A DNA stretch of 64,000 nucleotides from Setoptus koraiensis. Taxonomy: Eukaryota; Arthropoda. The first letter of the stretch is position 1. Every line of letters starts with the position of its first letter. Where the stretch lies: assembly GCA_048013815.1 (NCBI GenBank), contig CM106586.1:11594001-11658000 (forward strand), in the 5' to 3' direction. The notes beneath the pieces were generated by a model. The model did no database searches. It was not told the origin of the DNA and was given only the letters and a program-made list of their open reading frames with translations. This document shows, piece by piece, positions 51,734 to 62,257 of this stretch. The position numbers were made by a program, and so were the translations under genes.

Positions 51734-52233
51734 NNNNNNNNNNNNNNNNNNNNNNNNNNNNNNNNNNNNNNNNNNNNNNNNNNNNNNNNNNNNNNNNNNN
51801 NNNNNNNNNNNNNNNNNNNNNNNNNNNNNNNNNNNNNNNNNNNNNNNNNNNNNNNNNNNNNNNNNNNNNNNNNNNNNNNNNNNNNNNNNNNNNNNNNNNN
51901 NNNNNNNNNNNNNNNNNNNNNNNNNNNNNNNNNNNNNNNNNNNNNNNNNNNNNNNNNNNNNNNNNNNNNNNNNNNNNNNNNNNNNNNNNNNNNNNNNNNN
52001 NNNNNNNNNNNNNNNNNNNNNNNNNNNNNNNNNNNNNNNNNNNNNNNNNNNNNNNNNNNNNNNNNNNNNNNNNNNNNNNNNNNNNNNNNNNNNNNNNNNN
52101 NNNNNNNNNNNNNNNNNNNNNNNNNNNNNNNNNNNNNNNNNNNNNNNNNNNNNNNNNNNNNNNNNNNNNNNNNNNNNNNNNNNNNNNNNNNNNNNNNNNN
52201 NNNNNNNNNNNNNNNNNNNNNNNNNNNNNNNNN
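51734..52233. other. assembly gap (500 N)
   Basis: Exactly 500 N, a conventional placeholder length, so the true distance is unknown. Upstream exons of the adenylyl cyclase gene probably lie in or before it. Confidence 0.95.
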
Positions 52234-52265
52234 TGCTAAATAGCATAAACAAACAAAGCTTTCAG

Positions 52266-52798
52266 GTATTTAAACTACGTGTGGGCATCTCGACCGGTTC
52301 GGTGATAGCTGGCGTTGTAGGTGCTCAGAGACCATTCTTCGATATATGGGGTGATTCTGTCAATGTAAGTCACATGCTTTTTGTTATTTATGACAATTAA
52401 GATTGCGTAAATCGAATTTGAACCAATGTCTCATGATCTTAAAATCCTGGCTATCCTATTTACAGATAGCCAGCAGAATGGAAAGTCTTGGTCAGGTAGA
52501 CAGAATTCATGTAGCAGACAACACGGCGAAATTATTAATAGATAACTTAGGTGATAGTAAGTACATATAAAACTTGCACATGATTTCTTCTCAGATTTTG
52601 TGTCGTATCACCCGATTAATTTAATACCTATTTATGTGAACTTTTCTAACCTACTGCCGAAAACCACATTTAGATTACCTGATCGCGGAGAGGGGACTTA
52701 TAGAGGTCAAGGGTATCGGTCCAATGAAGACCCACTTTATTGATAGGCGAGACACAATTAATGAATCCAGATGTCAGTCGAGCTCGCCAGGCATATAA
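52266..52798 (+). CDS. adenylyl cyclase, C-terminal catalytic-domain exons (partial)
   Basis: Three exons remain after the gap: 52266-52364, 52466-52556 and 52674-52798. All have consensus GT-AG borders and joining phases. They encode FKLRVGISTGSVIAGVVGAQ, PFFDIWGDSVN then IASRMESLGQVDRIHVADNTAKLL, and ERGLIEVKGIGPMKTHFI, the end of a class III nucleotide cyclase domain. DIWG-x-x-VN-x-ASRM contains the catalytic Asn and Arg pair of the C2 domain. DIWG with ASRMES and GVVGA-x-x-P matches membrane adenylyl cyclases better than guanylyl cyclases (which have YCLFGDTVN). The product makes cAMP from ATP. The 5' part, with TM helices and C1, is missing because of the gap. The C-terminal tail is short (NESRCQSSSPGI). 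Confidence 0.85.
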
Positions 52799-54008
52799 AA
52801 CCATAAACAAATCATTCATTTTGAATTCTATTCGAGCCAATTCTCAATAAACATAAAAAGTGAAAGCAATCATAAGCTCACTTCCAGTGGCATCACGAGA
52901 ACATAGCAAATCACATACCGATAGAATCAAATGATCGGCGGTTCACAATTTGGTCTTTCTCGATTCAACACGATTGTACATCTACTTTCACACTAACACT
53001 TAGGAAGCAGTTCACAGATCACTAATACCGGTAGATTGACTGAAATTGATGATACCAGAGAGAATAGAATCAGTTTCGAACTGATTCTAAATTAGTTTGG
53101 TTGGTCAAAACCGATTGCCAATCGGCGATTGAAAAACGAAACTTTGTACCTGTGTAGCAAGATCAAACTTATCTGAATGCATAATCAGAAATTTCTTTGA
53201 TTCGACCGAAGTACAGAAGATTTTTTGCTATCAGAGAAATCGAAAAATGAGGTATGTTTTCATATAATCTTCCATCTCAAATCCCAACTATTAATAGATG
53301 AAGAACCTCAATCCATTATTCATTGAAAAAAGGCGAAAGCTACTCTGATATGATCTGAATAACCGATTGAGGCTGGCAAAAGCTAAAAACTTCGAGTCCT
53401 GCATCCCATAAAAGCCAATTTTAATAGTTTTTTATAACAGATTCGGTTCTCCCTATTTATTTTTTACTAACTAGCCTGTTTACTTAGAGCATTCTCAGTG
53501 AAAAGATTCGATGAAAGAAGCGGACATGGAATTATTCCAACAAGGAAGGGGGTTCACAGTATTGTTTTGACGGCGATTCCTCTAGTTTATAGTATGAATC
53601 AACATCCCTGTGCCATAGACATATTGCACCTTTCTGGTACCATTCGTGGTTGTCTCAAAGAATCCGATAGGCATCATCTCAAGTTTATACCGAAGAGCAT
53701 TGGTGAAAAAATAAAAAACGAACAGTAATGTGGGAAAACCTCAAACACACTCCTATCTTCATATCTGGCAGCGAATTCCAATTTATTCTTATTCACAAAA
53801 AACCAAAAACAGAAATAAACCAGATTTCCGGATTGGTCCAATCTAACCCTATTTTTTGAGAATCGATGACCAAAAATAAAAACACCCCAGAATGAGACAA
53901 TCCCTTATTGTCAGTCTCATTTTGATATTATTTCGTCGGTGCTATAATTTTCAATCAATTTTTGAAACTATCATCATCTCGTAGTTGGTCTCTCACGCTT
54001 CTCTTGGG
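52799..54008. other. intergenic; contains repeat R2
   Basis: An AATAAA near 52848 serves the cyclase gene. A frame at 53498-53728 has no supporting feature. Repeat R2 lies at 53792-53910. Confidence 0.45.
53792..53910 (-). repeat. dispersed repeat R2 (minus orientation)
   Basis: Reverse complement of GGGGTGTTTTTATTTTTGGT ... TCTGGTTTATTTCTGTTTTT. It matches 59743-59873 and 63393-63514. Confidence 0.6.
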
Positions 54009-54416
54009 CTAATAATCTGAATATGCCAAACCATTCTGGAAAAGATATCTTGCAGCTTCTTGCTGATAAGCGACTTTTCTTCCGTAAATGTTTGCAGAAG
54101 CCTCCACCATCTTCTTTCTAGCTTTCGCGGGATCACTGTCGCGTCTAAAGTTAATATAACAACGTACGAGAGCCTGCACGCAACAACATATCACAATGAT
54201 AAGACCAATCACAGCTAACGAGATGGCAAGTATTTTTATTATTAATGTGACAACTGATTTTCGTTTTTCAGTGTTTTCGGTGGTAGATTGGAGTAAGATT
54301 GCAGGAATTTGTTTAGTTTCTAAGCTGGTAGAGATTTCTATGGTTAAGCGATACAGCAATATTACGAGAAATAGTAATTTACAATTGATCATGGTTGAAG
54401 ATGTCATAGATGACAT
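54009..54416 (-). CDS. small type I membrane protein
   Basis: 135 aa, single exon. A signal peptide (about 10-30; INCKLLFLVILLYRLTIEIS) precedes a very short ectodomain of about 30 residues. A TM (about 54-80; TLIIKILAISLAVIGLIIVICCCVQAL) has a Cys cluster at its inner end, suited to palmitoylation. The cytoplasmic tail is charged (AKARKKMVEASANIYGRKVAYQQEAARYLF). It resembles in design the protein at 44803-45354. Family unknown. Confidence 0.6.
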   Translation of the reverse strand: MSSMTSSTMINCKLLFLVILLYRLTIEISTSLETKQIPAILLQSTTENTEKRKSVVTLIIKILAISLAVIGLIIVICCCVQALVRCYINFRRDSDPAKARKKMVEASANIYGRKVAYQQEAARYLFQNGLAYSDY

Positions 54417-54773
54417 GGAAAAGAAGAAATATCGCTTGTTCTATAGACATGGATTGAACAGGACCTGATAGGCTTTCAATCAAACCAGCAGAAGGCGCGG
54501 ACTGGATCACGTGATCAAATTATCTCTTTTGTGTTGTTTATTGGTCAGACGTTCTCGCCAAACATACATGCAGTGCACTCATACTTGTTTTCTTAACAAG
54601 CTCCAAAACAATCTCACTAGAGGCATGACTGCAATTTATGCCAATAAATACGCACCCATTTGCAGCTACTAAATCATTGACATGATGCAACCATGGTGGT
54701 ACTTCTCGCTTTCCCTATTAATAGATGCAACCAATAGCGATATAAGCCCAAATTAAAAAAATGTGGTCGAACA
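54417..54773. promoter_or_regulatory. divergent promoter region
   Basis: About 360 bases between divergently oriented membrane-protein genes. No specific element was recognised. Confidence 0.3.
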
Positions 54774-56840
54774 ATGTTTGCCAATCATTGTACGATTCTC
54801 AACAAAAATCAAAACAAAATTACCCAGTCAATTGCTATTATCCTGAAATTGTTACAATTATTCATATGCTCACTATTGATTTTATACCCAGTCGTTGAAA
54901 CTAGCTTGAGTTCTTCTTTATTTGACCGGTCCCAATCTAACAAAAACCACCCTAACTATGAACCGATTGACAGGGGTAAGAGATATATGCTCTATGGAGC
55001 GATTGAGGAAAAACCCTGCCATTTGAAGAGTTTCAAAGATGTAGTGTGTACAGCACGTACACATGATGATAGATATGAGTACAGTTGCCCAAACAACAAT
55101 GAACAAGCAACAAATGTAAGCGATGTTTGCCTGCCGGATGTCAAGAACAAAGGCTTAAAGTTTACTTTTCGATTTGATATAGATGATCGGACTACATTCA
55201 GTTGGAAATATTTGGATTTCAAGCCCATTCAGAATGGAAATACTGGCGACAGTTTTGCCTCAACCAATCAGCTAGTTGAAGTCGTCATCGAAGGAAGCAG
55301 AGATTTTCTCATGAACAAAGGCAAAATTAAGTTTCTCGATGATACTGAAGATGATATTCTATTGGACAACCTGAAATCTTTCACTCTAAAAAACATTCTT
55401 CTAACAGATATGAAGTCATGGGAAATGTTCTCTCAAATACCATACCTCAGCAGATTCGCATTCATTTATGGTAAGCCTCTCTCTAGCATAGACATTATTG
55501 ACGCTTTAGAGATGAACAATAATATTCCAAGAAATTACAACCCTCTATCGCCACACCAGTTGTCTAGTAGAAAATCCTTCAAACTACACGTGGGGGCACC
55601 TAGTTTAATAATTCCCGAAAACATCAAATTTCTCTTCCTTATCGGTGATCGCTCAAATTGTGAACTGACATTCAATTATTGGCACAACGAATTGACTAAC
55701 AAGAGTTTTCAAGGCTATGATAGCACAAGTCAAATAAAAGAAGATACTGTCGGAGATGCTGAAATACGAATGAGCGATAACTCTATAGATATTGTTGGAG
55801 AACCAGGTATTAATTCTTCGATAAATTTGCGATTCACGAATATCAAACTTGAATCAAAATTGACAAATATTTTGAAGAGTCTTTATAATGAAAGTCTTAA
55901 TGATTACAAAATCCGATTAAATATGGTAATGGATGTCGAAGAATACGCCATCAACAAATTGGAAGATCTGATATCTTTGGTTGAATCCGGTGTTAATTTA
56001 GTGCACTATAAACGATTCACTGAAACTGAACAGGACATAAATAACCAATTAGACTGTACAAACTACTATTTATGTCCAGCAATTAAAGGGAATAGCAGAT
56101 TCCGCAGTCGTATTGAAGCACATTGTATTTTATGTAATGACACAATTGGTGAAATGAAAATTCTTGTTTCCCCATCGAAGGAAAGTTATTATTATAATTG
56201 CAAAGAGATTATTATATCAAAGATGGGACACGAGGAAATATTTGCTTTGCGATGTCAGACAGAACCACCAACCGAAGAGAAAAATTCGGCAACTGCCATT
56301 ATGGCTATTATAATTAGCTCTAGTATTATTATCATAGTGCTCTTGTTGATGATTATTGTTTATCTAGCAACAACTCACATCAATTACCATGTCAAAATGG
56401 CTAGCGGAAGTGATTCTTTAGCTACACAAGTTACAAAGAACTCGTTACCTTTATTTGAGTCGCACGAAACTATGAAGAGTGAACAAAAAACAACTCTAAA
56501 GCCACGGAGTAGAGTAAAGACTGAGCAAGCAACAAATCTAGAGCCACGGAGTAGTGTAAAAAATGAACAAAAAACAAATCTAAAGCCACGGAGTAGTGTA
56601 AAGACTGGGCACGCAACAAATCTAGAGCCACGGAGTAGTGTAAAAAATGAACAAAAAACAAATCTAAAGCCACGGAGTAGTGTAAAAAGTGAACAAAAAA
56701 CAAATCTAAAGCCACGGAGTAGTGTAAAAAGTGTGCAAAAATTACCAATAGATGATATTAATAATCATAAAACTAGTCGTTCCATTGTTAAGTCTACCAA
56801 GAAGTCGACCAGCAAGTCAACAAGTTCGAGGAAAGAATGA
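54774..56840 (+). CDS. single-pass membrane protein with 14-residue tandem repeats in the tail
   Basis: 688 aa, single exon. A signal peptide or anchor lies at about 20-42. The ectodomain of about 460 residues has Cys pairs near both ends (CHLKSFKDVVC, YSCPN, VC; then LDCTNYYLC, AHCILC, YYNC, LRC) and hints of divergent leucine-rich units. A TM is at about 505-534 (AIMAIIISSSIIIIVLLLMIIVYLA). The cytoplasmic tail carries six 14-residue repeats (N-L-(K/E)-P-R-S-S-V-K-x-x-x-x-T; 42-base units at about 56490-56740). It ends in Ser/Lys (STKKSTSKSTSS). Architecture and tail style recall the LRR protein at 13160-15273, so it may be a distant relative; homology is not proven. Confidence 0.6.
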   Translation: MFANHCTILNKNQNKITQSIAIILKLLQLFICSLLILYPVVETSLSSSLFDRSQSNKNHPNYEPIDRGKRYMLYGAIEEKPCHLKSFKDVVCTARTHDDRYEYSCPNNNEQATNVSDVCLPDVKNKGLKFTFRFDIDDRTTFSWKYLDFKPIQNGNTGDSFASTNQLVEVVIEGSRDFLMNKGKIKFLDDTEDDILLDNLKSFTLKNILLTDMKSWEMFSQIPYLSRFAFIYGKPLSSIDIIDALEMNNNIPRNYNPLSPHQLSSRKSFKLHVGAPSLIIPENIKFLFLIGDRSNCELTFNYWHNELTNKSFQGYDSTSQIKEDTVGDAEIRMSDNSIDIVGEPGINSSINLRFTNIKLESKLTNILKSLYNESLNDYKIRLNMVMDVEEYAINKLEDLISLVESGVNLVHYKRFTETEQDINNQLDCTNYYLCPAIKGNSRFRSRIEAHCILCNDTIGEMKILVSPSKESYYYNCKEIIISKMGHEEIFALRCQTEPPTEEKNSATAIMAIIISSSIIIIVLLLMIIVYLATTHINYHVKMASGSDSLATQVTKNSLPLFESHETMKSEQKTTLKPRSRVKTEQATNLEPRSSVKNEQKTNLKPRSSVKTGHATNLEPRSSVKNEQKTNLKPRSSVKSEQKTNLKPRSSVKSVQKLPIDDINNHKTSRSIVKSTKKSTSKSTSSRKE

Positions 56841-57539
56841 TCCAACTCTTCATAAATGTCTTAATATGCGAAAAAGTCTTCATGAAGAAACCCTTCTTTT
56901 TTTGACATATTAGAAAGAATGCGTGAAAGAATCTTAGATAAATATATATTTATAAGCTTATAACTTACTTCATGTATATAGTATGCTTCAAACATCGTCG
57001 AGATTATCTTATTGACTTATTCAACGAAAAAGAAAATCTATTCGAGAAACAGAAGTGAGATTTTCATTAATGATGGCGATTTCCATAACAATTAATGCAG
57101 TAAGAGTTCGATCTGAACTAACTATTAAACTTCAGTTCGACGTAGAGCACTCATGCAATTGTAACGATGGTCTCTCTTCGCAGGTGCCCCCAATCTTGCG
57201 CTCGCCATGAATAGTTTCTTCGTGGCCACATATTCTCTAAGTTCTATATTGCTCCTACGAATATTTATAAAAGGCGTGTTTATGTTAAGACGACCTGCTA
57301 TGATGATATCATTCACTCTTTCAAAGAAGCGGAAAGTGTGCCAGGACAAACAAATGTGTAAAGAGTATCATGTATCCATTATTGATAAATATGTTTTCAT
57401 TTTCTGATTGAATATTTACTTAATTGTTGAATTTATAACTTTTATTAATAGGAAAAATGGACGAAATTGCCCATCCATAACTGAGTGCATTCAAGCATTT
57501 GTAATTTATTCACAAAACGGGCACGTTATGTGCCTTTCG
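56841..57539. other. intergenic between convergent genes
   Basis: 3' UTRs of both neighbours (an AATAAA on the minus strand near 57446 serves the GalNAc-transferase). Short opposing frames at 57125-57407 are not supported. Confidence 0.45.
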
Positions 57540-58946
57540 TTACAAATTTTTTGTTGTTATTGGCACTGTTAGATCGGGATAGACTTCACGAACATAAAAT
57601 GAGAACGGTTTGCATCCGAGTTGCTTGCGTAATTCCTTTCTTTTGCTAATATCACCATAGTCACCTAGATTATTATCAATGTTTTTGTAATAGTATGCTT
57701 TGTACTCATCCATCCAAACTTCTGCCAGTCTAACGTTATTCCTCTTGATTAAATTGACGCCAGGTTTCCATCGATAGGGCGACCTAGATCTAAACATATG
57801 ACCAACGTGCGAGCAAGGCACTATCTCCAATTTACCGCCGCACATCCAAGTCTTAAAGCTGAGCTCTAGATTTTCACCGCCCCAAATTTCAAAGCCATCA
57901 TCGTAGCGACCCAATCTATTGAAAAAGTCTCTATGTATTGAAAATATACCACCGGCTATTGTTGGTGTTCTAACAGGGTCTGTAATAAGTACACGCGATG
58001 CTTTATCTCTGTCAGGCAATATATGCCAATTGAATTGTAGATTCCAATCAAATCCACCCACATTAATATAATCCAGACTGGACCTTGAAGAAAATTCAAA
58101 TGTCTCCGCATTAATAGAATCAATAACGGGACTAACCACTGTCCATGAATCTTGATAAATACGATTAATCAGTGGCTCTAACCAGCCCTGCGTGCATTCG
58201 ATGTGCGAATCAAGAAAAGTTAGCACCTCACCAGAGGCCACATCGGCGCCGGCAAGCCTTGCTCTGATGAGGCCTTCTCGCTGTTGTTTTCTCACAATTT
58301 TGATTAATTTATCCTTGTTGTTATCCGTGCTATCCTTTTTCCCAAATAATCGTCGGTATTTGGTCGGTTTGCCAAACGATTTGTGCTTGCCAGGGGGGAG
58401 ATTTGAGTTGAGCTTTGTTAAATAGTCTTCAAGTGGCTTCTTCAAGTGATCCAAGTCTGAGCAATCGTCGACGAGAATGATCTCGAGCAAAAGTTCCCTC
58501 GGGGTGCGATTCAGCACTGAGTGAACTGAGCGCAACAGTGTTGACCATGCCTCATTGTGGAAGCACATAATAATACTAGTTTTGGGTAGTTTTCTTGTAG
58601 GGTTGTAATCTATATTTTTGCAACGCGGATCGCGTATATCCGCCAGTTGACGCTCTAATGGTATCATATCACTAGCAAACTGATTGAATGCGTTCCTTTT
58701 CCAGCCATGATCGTATTCACTCTTTTGTGTTTCGGTTAATTTTGTCTTATCTATTCTGACAGCTTGGCCCATATATCCTGGATATGCATTCGTTGATTTA
58801 TCTCTAAACTTGTGTACTTTATAAGCCATAACTAGGACAATGGTAACAACAGACGCTACTAGGAATAAGTATACTCTAAATTTTGTGATTTTTCGCTTGA
58901 GAACACTCAAGCGGGTATCAGGTGAAAAAAGGATTTGATCGGCCAT
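57540..58946 (-). CDS. polypeptide N-acetylgalactosaminyltransferase lacking the lectin domain
   Basis: 468 aa, single exon, type II Golgi protein: cytosolic 1-23, TM about 24-42, stem, then a GT-A catalytic domain. Visible family motifs are KTSIIMCFHNEAWSTLLRSVHSVLNRTP, ILVDDCSD, REGLIRARLAGADVASGEVLTFLDSHIE (the DxH metal site), TPTIAGGIFSIHRDFF, YDDGFEIWGGENLELSFKTWMCGG and HVGHMFR. It would start mucin-type O-glycosylation by moving GalNAc from UDP-GalNAc to Ser/Thr. The frame stops about 20 residues after the catalytic linker (FYVREVYPDLTVP), so the usual C-terminal ricin-type lectin domain of about 130 residues is missing. A polyadenylation signal follows within about 95 bases, so a hidden downstream exon is unlikely. 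A Lys/Asp-rich insertion (about 188-215) lies in the catalytic domain. Confidence 0.9.
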   Translation of the reverse strand: MADQILFSPDTRLSVLKRKITKFRVYLFLVASVVTIVLVMAYKVHKFRDKSTNAYPGYMGQAVRIDKTKLTETQKSEYDHGWKRNAFNQFASDMIPLERQLADIRDPRCKNIDYNPTRKLPKTSIIMCFHNEAWSTLLRSVHSVLNRTPRELLLEIILVDDCSDLDHLKKPLEDYLTKLNSNLPPGKHKSFGKPTKYRRLFGKKDSTDNNKDKLIKIVRKQQREGLIRARLAGADVASGEVLTFLDSHIECTQGWLEPLINRIYQDSWTVVSPVIDSINAETFEFSSRSSLDYINVGGFDWNLQFNWHILPDRDKASRVLITDPVRTPTIAGGIFSIHRDFFNRLGRYDDGFEIWGGENLELSFKTWMCGGKLEIVPCSHVGHMFRSRSPYRWKPGVNLIKRNNVRLAEVWMDEYKAYYYKNIDNNLGDYGDISKRKELRKQLGCKPFSFYVREVYPDLTVPITTKNL

Positions 58947-59742
58947 GATAAGTGAAAAAATAAATGAAATGAAGAACGGTCAACCGACGTAGCGATGTCA
59001 CGATGCTGCTCGTTGCATTTTATGCCCCCCGTTGCATTTTATGCCCCCCATTGCGCCTTTTTTGTCTATTGCATCAGACTAAGCAACAGTAAAGTTGCTT
59101 AGTTTTCGTTTGATTGGTGTAGGTCGGCAGACGATAAGTCTGAACTTTGTAAACGCATGCATCAAACGGCAAAGAAATAAGATAACAAAAGAAGAGAGAT
59201 CAAATCTGTCAACTTTATGTTTCGGGTGCTCTCAGTGCCTGGCGCCCGTTGAGCAAATTTTGCTCCTTGACATTTCGACGCTGCATTTTCTTGCGCTGAA
59301 AACAGGCCGTATGTATCAGTATTGTATCTTCAGTTATCTTCAGCAATTTCTCCCTCTCTCTCTCCCCCTTTCTACCTCACAGTCCGATAGCGTGTTCGTT
59401 GCTACGCACGTATCGCGCATGTAACATGTTGGATTTCACTATCGACGAATGGGTGTGCATTTCTTCATCTAACAACTTGTAAGGTCATCATACATGTAAT
59501 GAATAATCACATACTTGTTTCACCACGTTGATCGTACTAGGAATGCTCACATATTGCGACACCGCTTTTTCATAACCGACTCATCAAATCGCGACAGCAA
59601 GTACGAATATGCAATCGGTTTCTGCTGACGATTTACCGTTTTCGGACAATGTCGGAAAATAAGTTTAACATCGTACATCGTGTATCATTTGAGTGTTGCG
59701 GAGCGATTTTTCGCTCATAGCAAGATGAAAAATGTCAAAGGG
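58947..59742. other. intergenic, small tandem duplication near 59020
   Basis: GTTGCATTTTATGCCCCCC occurs twice in tandem at about 59013-59050, just upstream of the GalNAc-transferase gene. A frame at 59095-59424 lacks support. Confidence 0.45.
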
Positions 59743-59873
59743 GTTGTCCCATTTTAGGGTGTTTTTATTTTTGGTCTTCGATTATTGAAAATAGGGCATG
59801 GTTGGTAAGATCTCACTCAGATGGAGCCAAAAATCTGGTTTATTTCTGTTATTTCTGGTTTTCCGTTCACCAG
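59743..59873 (+). repeat. dispersed repeat R2
   Basis: Core GGGTGTTTTTATTTTTGGTC, ending in AAATCTGGTTTATTTCTG and a TTTCTGGTTTTCCGTTCACC tail. It is shared with 53792-53910 (reverse) and 63393-63514. Confidence 0.6.
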
Positions 59874-59929
59874 ACACTCTGGGGGAAGAACTCTACACAG
59901 TGCGTGTCTGATAGATGTTGTATTTGTTG

Positions 59930-62200
59930 TTAGTTAACAGTTATAAGTGATGAATTTGGTCTCAACTTGAGTCGATTCATGGATTTGAGTCTAAATGGTT
60001 TCCATATGAATATCCATATAGTATCCACTTAGCGATACATATAATACGTACATGTGTACACGTGTATATAAGGGCGAACTCAATGTAAAGAAAGTTGTAT
60101 ACTAAAATCATCGTTCAGATATTCACAAACAAATAAAGTAGATATGTATTCACTGTTAAGTCGAAATTCCCTTCTTAAGTCGACTTAACACGACAATTTT
60201 AGTATACCAATTATCACCAGTTAATTAGTTAATTACGTCAAACTTTAATCAATTAGAAGAGCGTCAAATTCACCTCGATCAAGATGATTTCAGATGAAGC
60301 GCTCAAGAAAATGACCAAAGAGGAGCTTGTTGCCCTCATACAATCAAAGACAAAGAAGTTCAAGAAGCTTGACATCCCAACTTACAAAGGCTATGATGAA
60401 GTTATTACAGCTTCTGATTGGTTAGACATGTACAGCAATTTCGCTGATGAAGATGCATGGCCAGAGGAGAGAAAAATCAACCAGCTATGCGGTTATCTCA
60501 GAGAAGTCGCTCTTCAATGGTATTTCTGCCATGTTAGTGGCTATGAACTAACTTGGGATGAAGTTCATGATCTCTTTACCAATACGTTCGGTGTCGGTGA
60601 TCATCCGAACATAAATAAGATCTTAGATAGCTGTTGGAATCCGGATAAAGAGTCATTAGTTAAATACTATCAAGGCTCATTGAATGCCGAAAAGCTGGTA
60701 TCAAAGGCGAGTTAGTTAACCAACTCTTGACACGTGGGCTACCTGACTACATGAAGAAATGGGTAAATTCGTTAAGACGATCCGCCGAACCGGAAGAGTG
60801 GTTTGAAATGGTCAGTCAAGCTAAATTGAATTACCCCGAGAGAAAAGTCAAGTATCCATCGAAAGAATTCATCAATAGTCTTGAAATAGATGAAGCGAAA
60901 CAACAGTTTCGAGAAGTTTCATCTAACAACCACCTATAGATGCTGACAAGAACAAAACAGAGTCAACATCTTGTAACTATTGTGGTAAAAATAATCACTC
61001 TGAGGACCGTTGTTTTGAGAAACACGGGTACCCATCAAGAAAGAAGAAACAAGAAAATAATTCACAAGTGAACACTATTAACTGCACACATAAACCGGAA
61101 GTTGATACGTCCAGACAGCGGTTAATTCAACATGATGAACTTCAAGTCAATCAAGTGAACGAAGATTGTCAACTTGACTTCGCAGATTCAGCGATAGATG
61201 AAGCTTTCTGCAATATCAACAATAAGATTCCCTACTACCAAGAAAAGAAATCAGTTAAAGGCCCAACAAGTGTATTTGAAACAAAGGGATATGCCCATCT
61301 ACAAGTTCAGATCGCTAATAAGTTATGTAATATCAGAGTAGCAGTGGCAGAGTTAATTAGCCAGAATTTTATACTGGGTCGAAACTACATCAAAGTATTT
61401 GGATATGATTTAATTGGCCATAGTCTAATTAAGGGACCGCCTAAACTATCAAGACAAGTTTTACCGGCCATAGGATCTATCTCAAGTAGTTTTGATGAGT
61501 TGATGCAACTTCCTGTTATTAATTCAATTAATCAGCGAAATCCATCGGACAAAAGGAATCACATCAATACCAAGACCATCGATTTGAACAAGAAGTATCA
61601 AAATATATTTGGTCAATCAGATTTCGATGTAGGTTCATGTGACCTAATTGAATGTTATATACATTTAAAACCGGAAACAACGCTTTTGTGTGCAAAACCG
61701 AGGAGACTTTCTCTTGCCATCCAGATAGAAGAAAAGAAACAGGTTGAAGAACCTCTCAAGGCTAAATTAATAAGACCATCTTTTTCGAACTGGTCAAGCG
61801 GTATCACATTCCCTTGCGGTCCAGGGAAACGTCCAAGATTGTGCGGTGATTACCGTTATGAACACACTCTTGATGACAAGTATCCGATTCCACTAATTGA
61901 TAACATTTTATTATCACTTCAAGGTGCTAGTGTTTATTCAACTTTGGATGTTGTGCGTGGATACAGCCACATCTCCATTCATGAGGACCACAAATTCAAA
62001 ACTGCGTTTATAACCAACATCGGTCTCTTCGAATGGAGTGTGCTTCCCTTTGGGTTAAAAAATGCACCTGCAATATTCTAAAGATTGATGGATTTTATAT
62101 TGAAAGAACTATCAGACTTCGCTAGAGTTTATTTCGATGATATTTTAGTGTTTTCAAAAGACGCAGCAAGTCATGTATCCCATCTTAACACAACAATAGA
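59930..62200 (+). mobile_element. Ty3/gypsy-type LTR retroelement fragment (broken fossil)
   Basis: From 60284 a Gag-like region is recognisable (PTYKGYDEVITASDWLDMYSN ... EVALQWYF), then a CCHC zinc knuckle (CNYCGKNNHSEDRC, about 60975-61020). A Pol-like part from about 61700 has the reverse-transcriptase motifs RLCGDYR, STLDVVRGYSHI, LPFGLKNAP and YFDDIL. An LTR-like block with TATATAAG (near 60065) and AATAAA (near 60131) precedes Gag, from about 59930 to 60200; its exact ends are uncertain. The end of RT, RNase H and integrase are not found. It looks broken, with several breaks and a missing 3' half. It may be fairly old. Confidence 0.75.
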
Positions 62201-62257
62201 CTGTACCACTCGGCTACCCCCGTTACACGCACTTTTACATACAGAATACAGTCTACT

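Noticed and set aside
53498-53728. 76-codon frame beside repeat R2
   Set aside because: No recognisable motif; it may belong to repeat-derived DNA.
57125-57407. Opposing short frames between two convergent genes
   Set aside because: They overlap each other, lack domains, and sit in probable 3' UTR. I also considered a tRNA here, but the B-box and cloverleaf do not fit.
59095-59424. 109-codon frame upstream of the GalNAc-transferase gene
   Set aside because: No domain, signal peptide or composition bias. It includes simple CTCTCT sequence.
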